A DNA stretch of 64,000 nucleotides, from the NCBI GenBank assembly GCA_949372655.1, contig CASIAI010000008.1, positions 62,001-126,000 on the forward strand. Reading direction: 5' to 3'. The notes below the pieces were generated by a model that saw only the letters and a program-made list of their open reading frames with translations, did no database searches and was not told the DNA's origin. Shown in pieces: positions 63,890 through 64,000 of the stretch. The position numbers and the translations under genes are program-made. The stretch is from Candidatus Poseidoniaceae archaeon. GTDB taxonomy: Archaea; Thermoplasmatota; Poseidoniia; Poseidoniales; Poseidoniaceae. Numbering within the stretch: the stretch's first letter is position 1; the number at the start of each line of letters is the position of its first letter.

Positions 63890-64000
63890 GTGTTTCCCTG
63901 CTACAAGCCAATGTATGTCGCCCTTTGAACAAAACGGCGGCAAAAATACAAATTAAGGGGTTTTAATCAAGATGTATTTCCCTGTTTTCGGTCATTTTTA

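Overview
The window looks like a piece of an uncultured marine euryarchaeal chromosome, most probably Marine Group II (Candidatus Poseidoniia). The archaeal assignment rests on an eL18-uL13-uS9-RpoN ribosomal/RNA-polymerase operon, a 49-residue RpoP missed by the ORF track, Trm1, a stand-alone GMP synthase amidotransferase subunit, two PAC2-family proteins and a PGF-CTERM-like sorting tail. The Marine Group II assignment is inference. It rests on the combination with giant secreted proteins rich in Ca2+-binding TSP3 repeats, a bacterial-type NAD+-dependent DNA ligase, a PlsC/GPAT-like acyltransferase, AT-rich base composition and very tight gene packing. No transposase, integrase or CRISPR array was seen.

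Layout. 1-5 kb: the N-terminal ~1,659 codons of a giant secreted protein on the minus strand (VWA domain in a WxD-repeat scaffold, then CARDB/NEW3-like modules), running off the left edge. 5-11 kb: a mostly minus-strand metabolic group with a DUF2299-like protein, a GPAT-like acyltransferase, a HIT hydrolase, an SdhA-like flavoprotein and a four-helix membrane protein. 11-13.5 kb: two tRNAs flank an RFC-like AAA+ ATPase, RpoP and a protein made of three tandem ubiquitin/MoaD-like units, each ending in Gly-Gly. 13.5-31 kb: short housekeeping and accessory genes on both strands: a class II aldolase-like fusion, DUF523-DUF1722, thioesterases, Rieske plus SDR, GuaA amidotransferase, Trm1, PAC2, pentapeptide repeat, HAD phosphatase, DnaQ-like exonuclease and RecB-like Fe-S nuclease. 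31-43 kb: a three-gene membrane/secreted operon with CxCH and CxxxCH motifs, NAD+ ligase, a PPC-domain protein and a 1,566-residue beta-helix protein. 43-45.5 kb: tRNA-Pro and the ribosomal operon. 45.5-55.5 kb: two TSP3-repeat surface proteins, one of 2,642 residues with a cytoplasmic DUF4129-like tail and one with a long Gly-Gln tract. 55.5-64 kb: small genes, tRNA-Cys, a PLP aminotransferase, a CoA-binding protein, a PQQ-dehydrogenase-like propeller, a FAS1/cupredoxin protein with a perfect 411-bp tandem duplication, and enolase.

The genes support two themes. One is information processing (ribosome, RNA polymerase, clamp loader, ligase, nucleases, tRNAs). The other is a large investment in exported proteins: roughly 24 kb of the window encodes secreted or anchored proteins with Ca2+-binding, adhesive or redox-type domains. 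The most notable unexplained object is the triple ubiquitin-like protein at 12664-13311, next to rpoP and an RFC3-like ATPase. Other points worth checking are a matched pair of covarying hairpins around 55.6-55.8 kb, the possible heme-protein operon at 31-35 kb, and a probable frameshift at about 16.96 kb.
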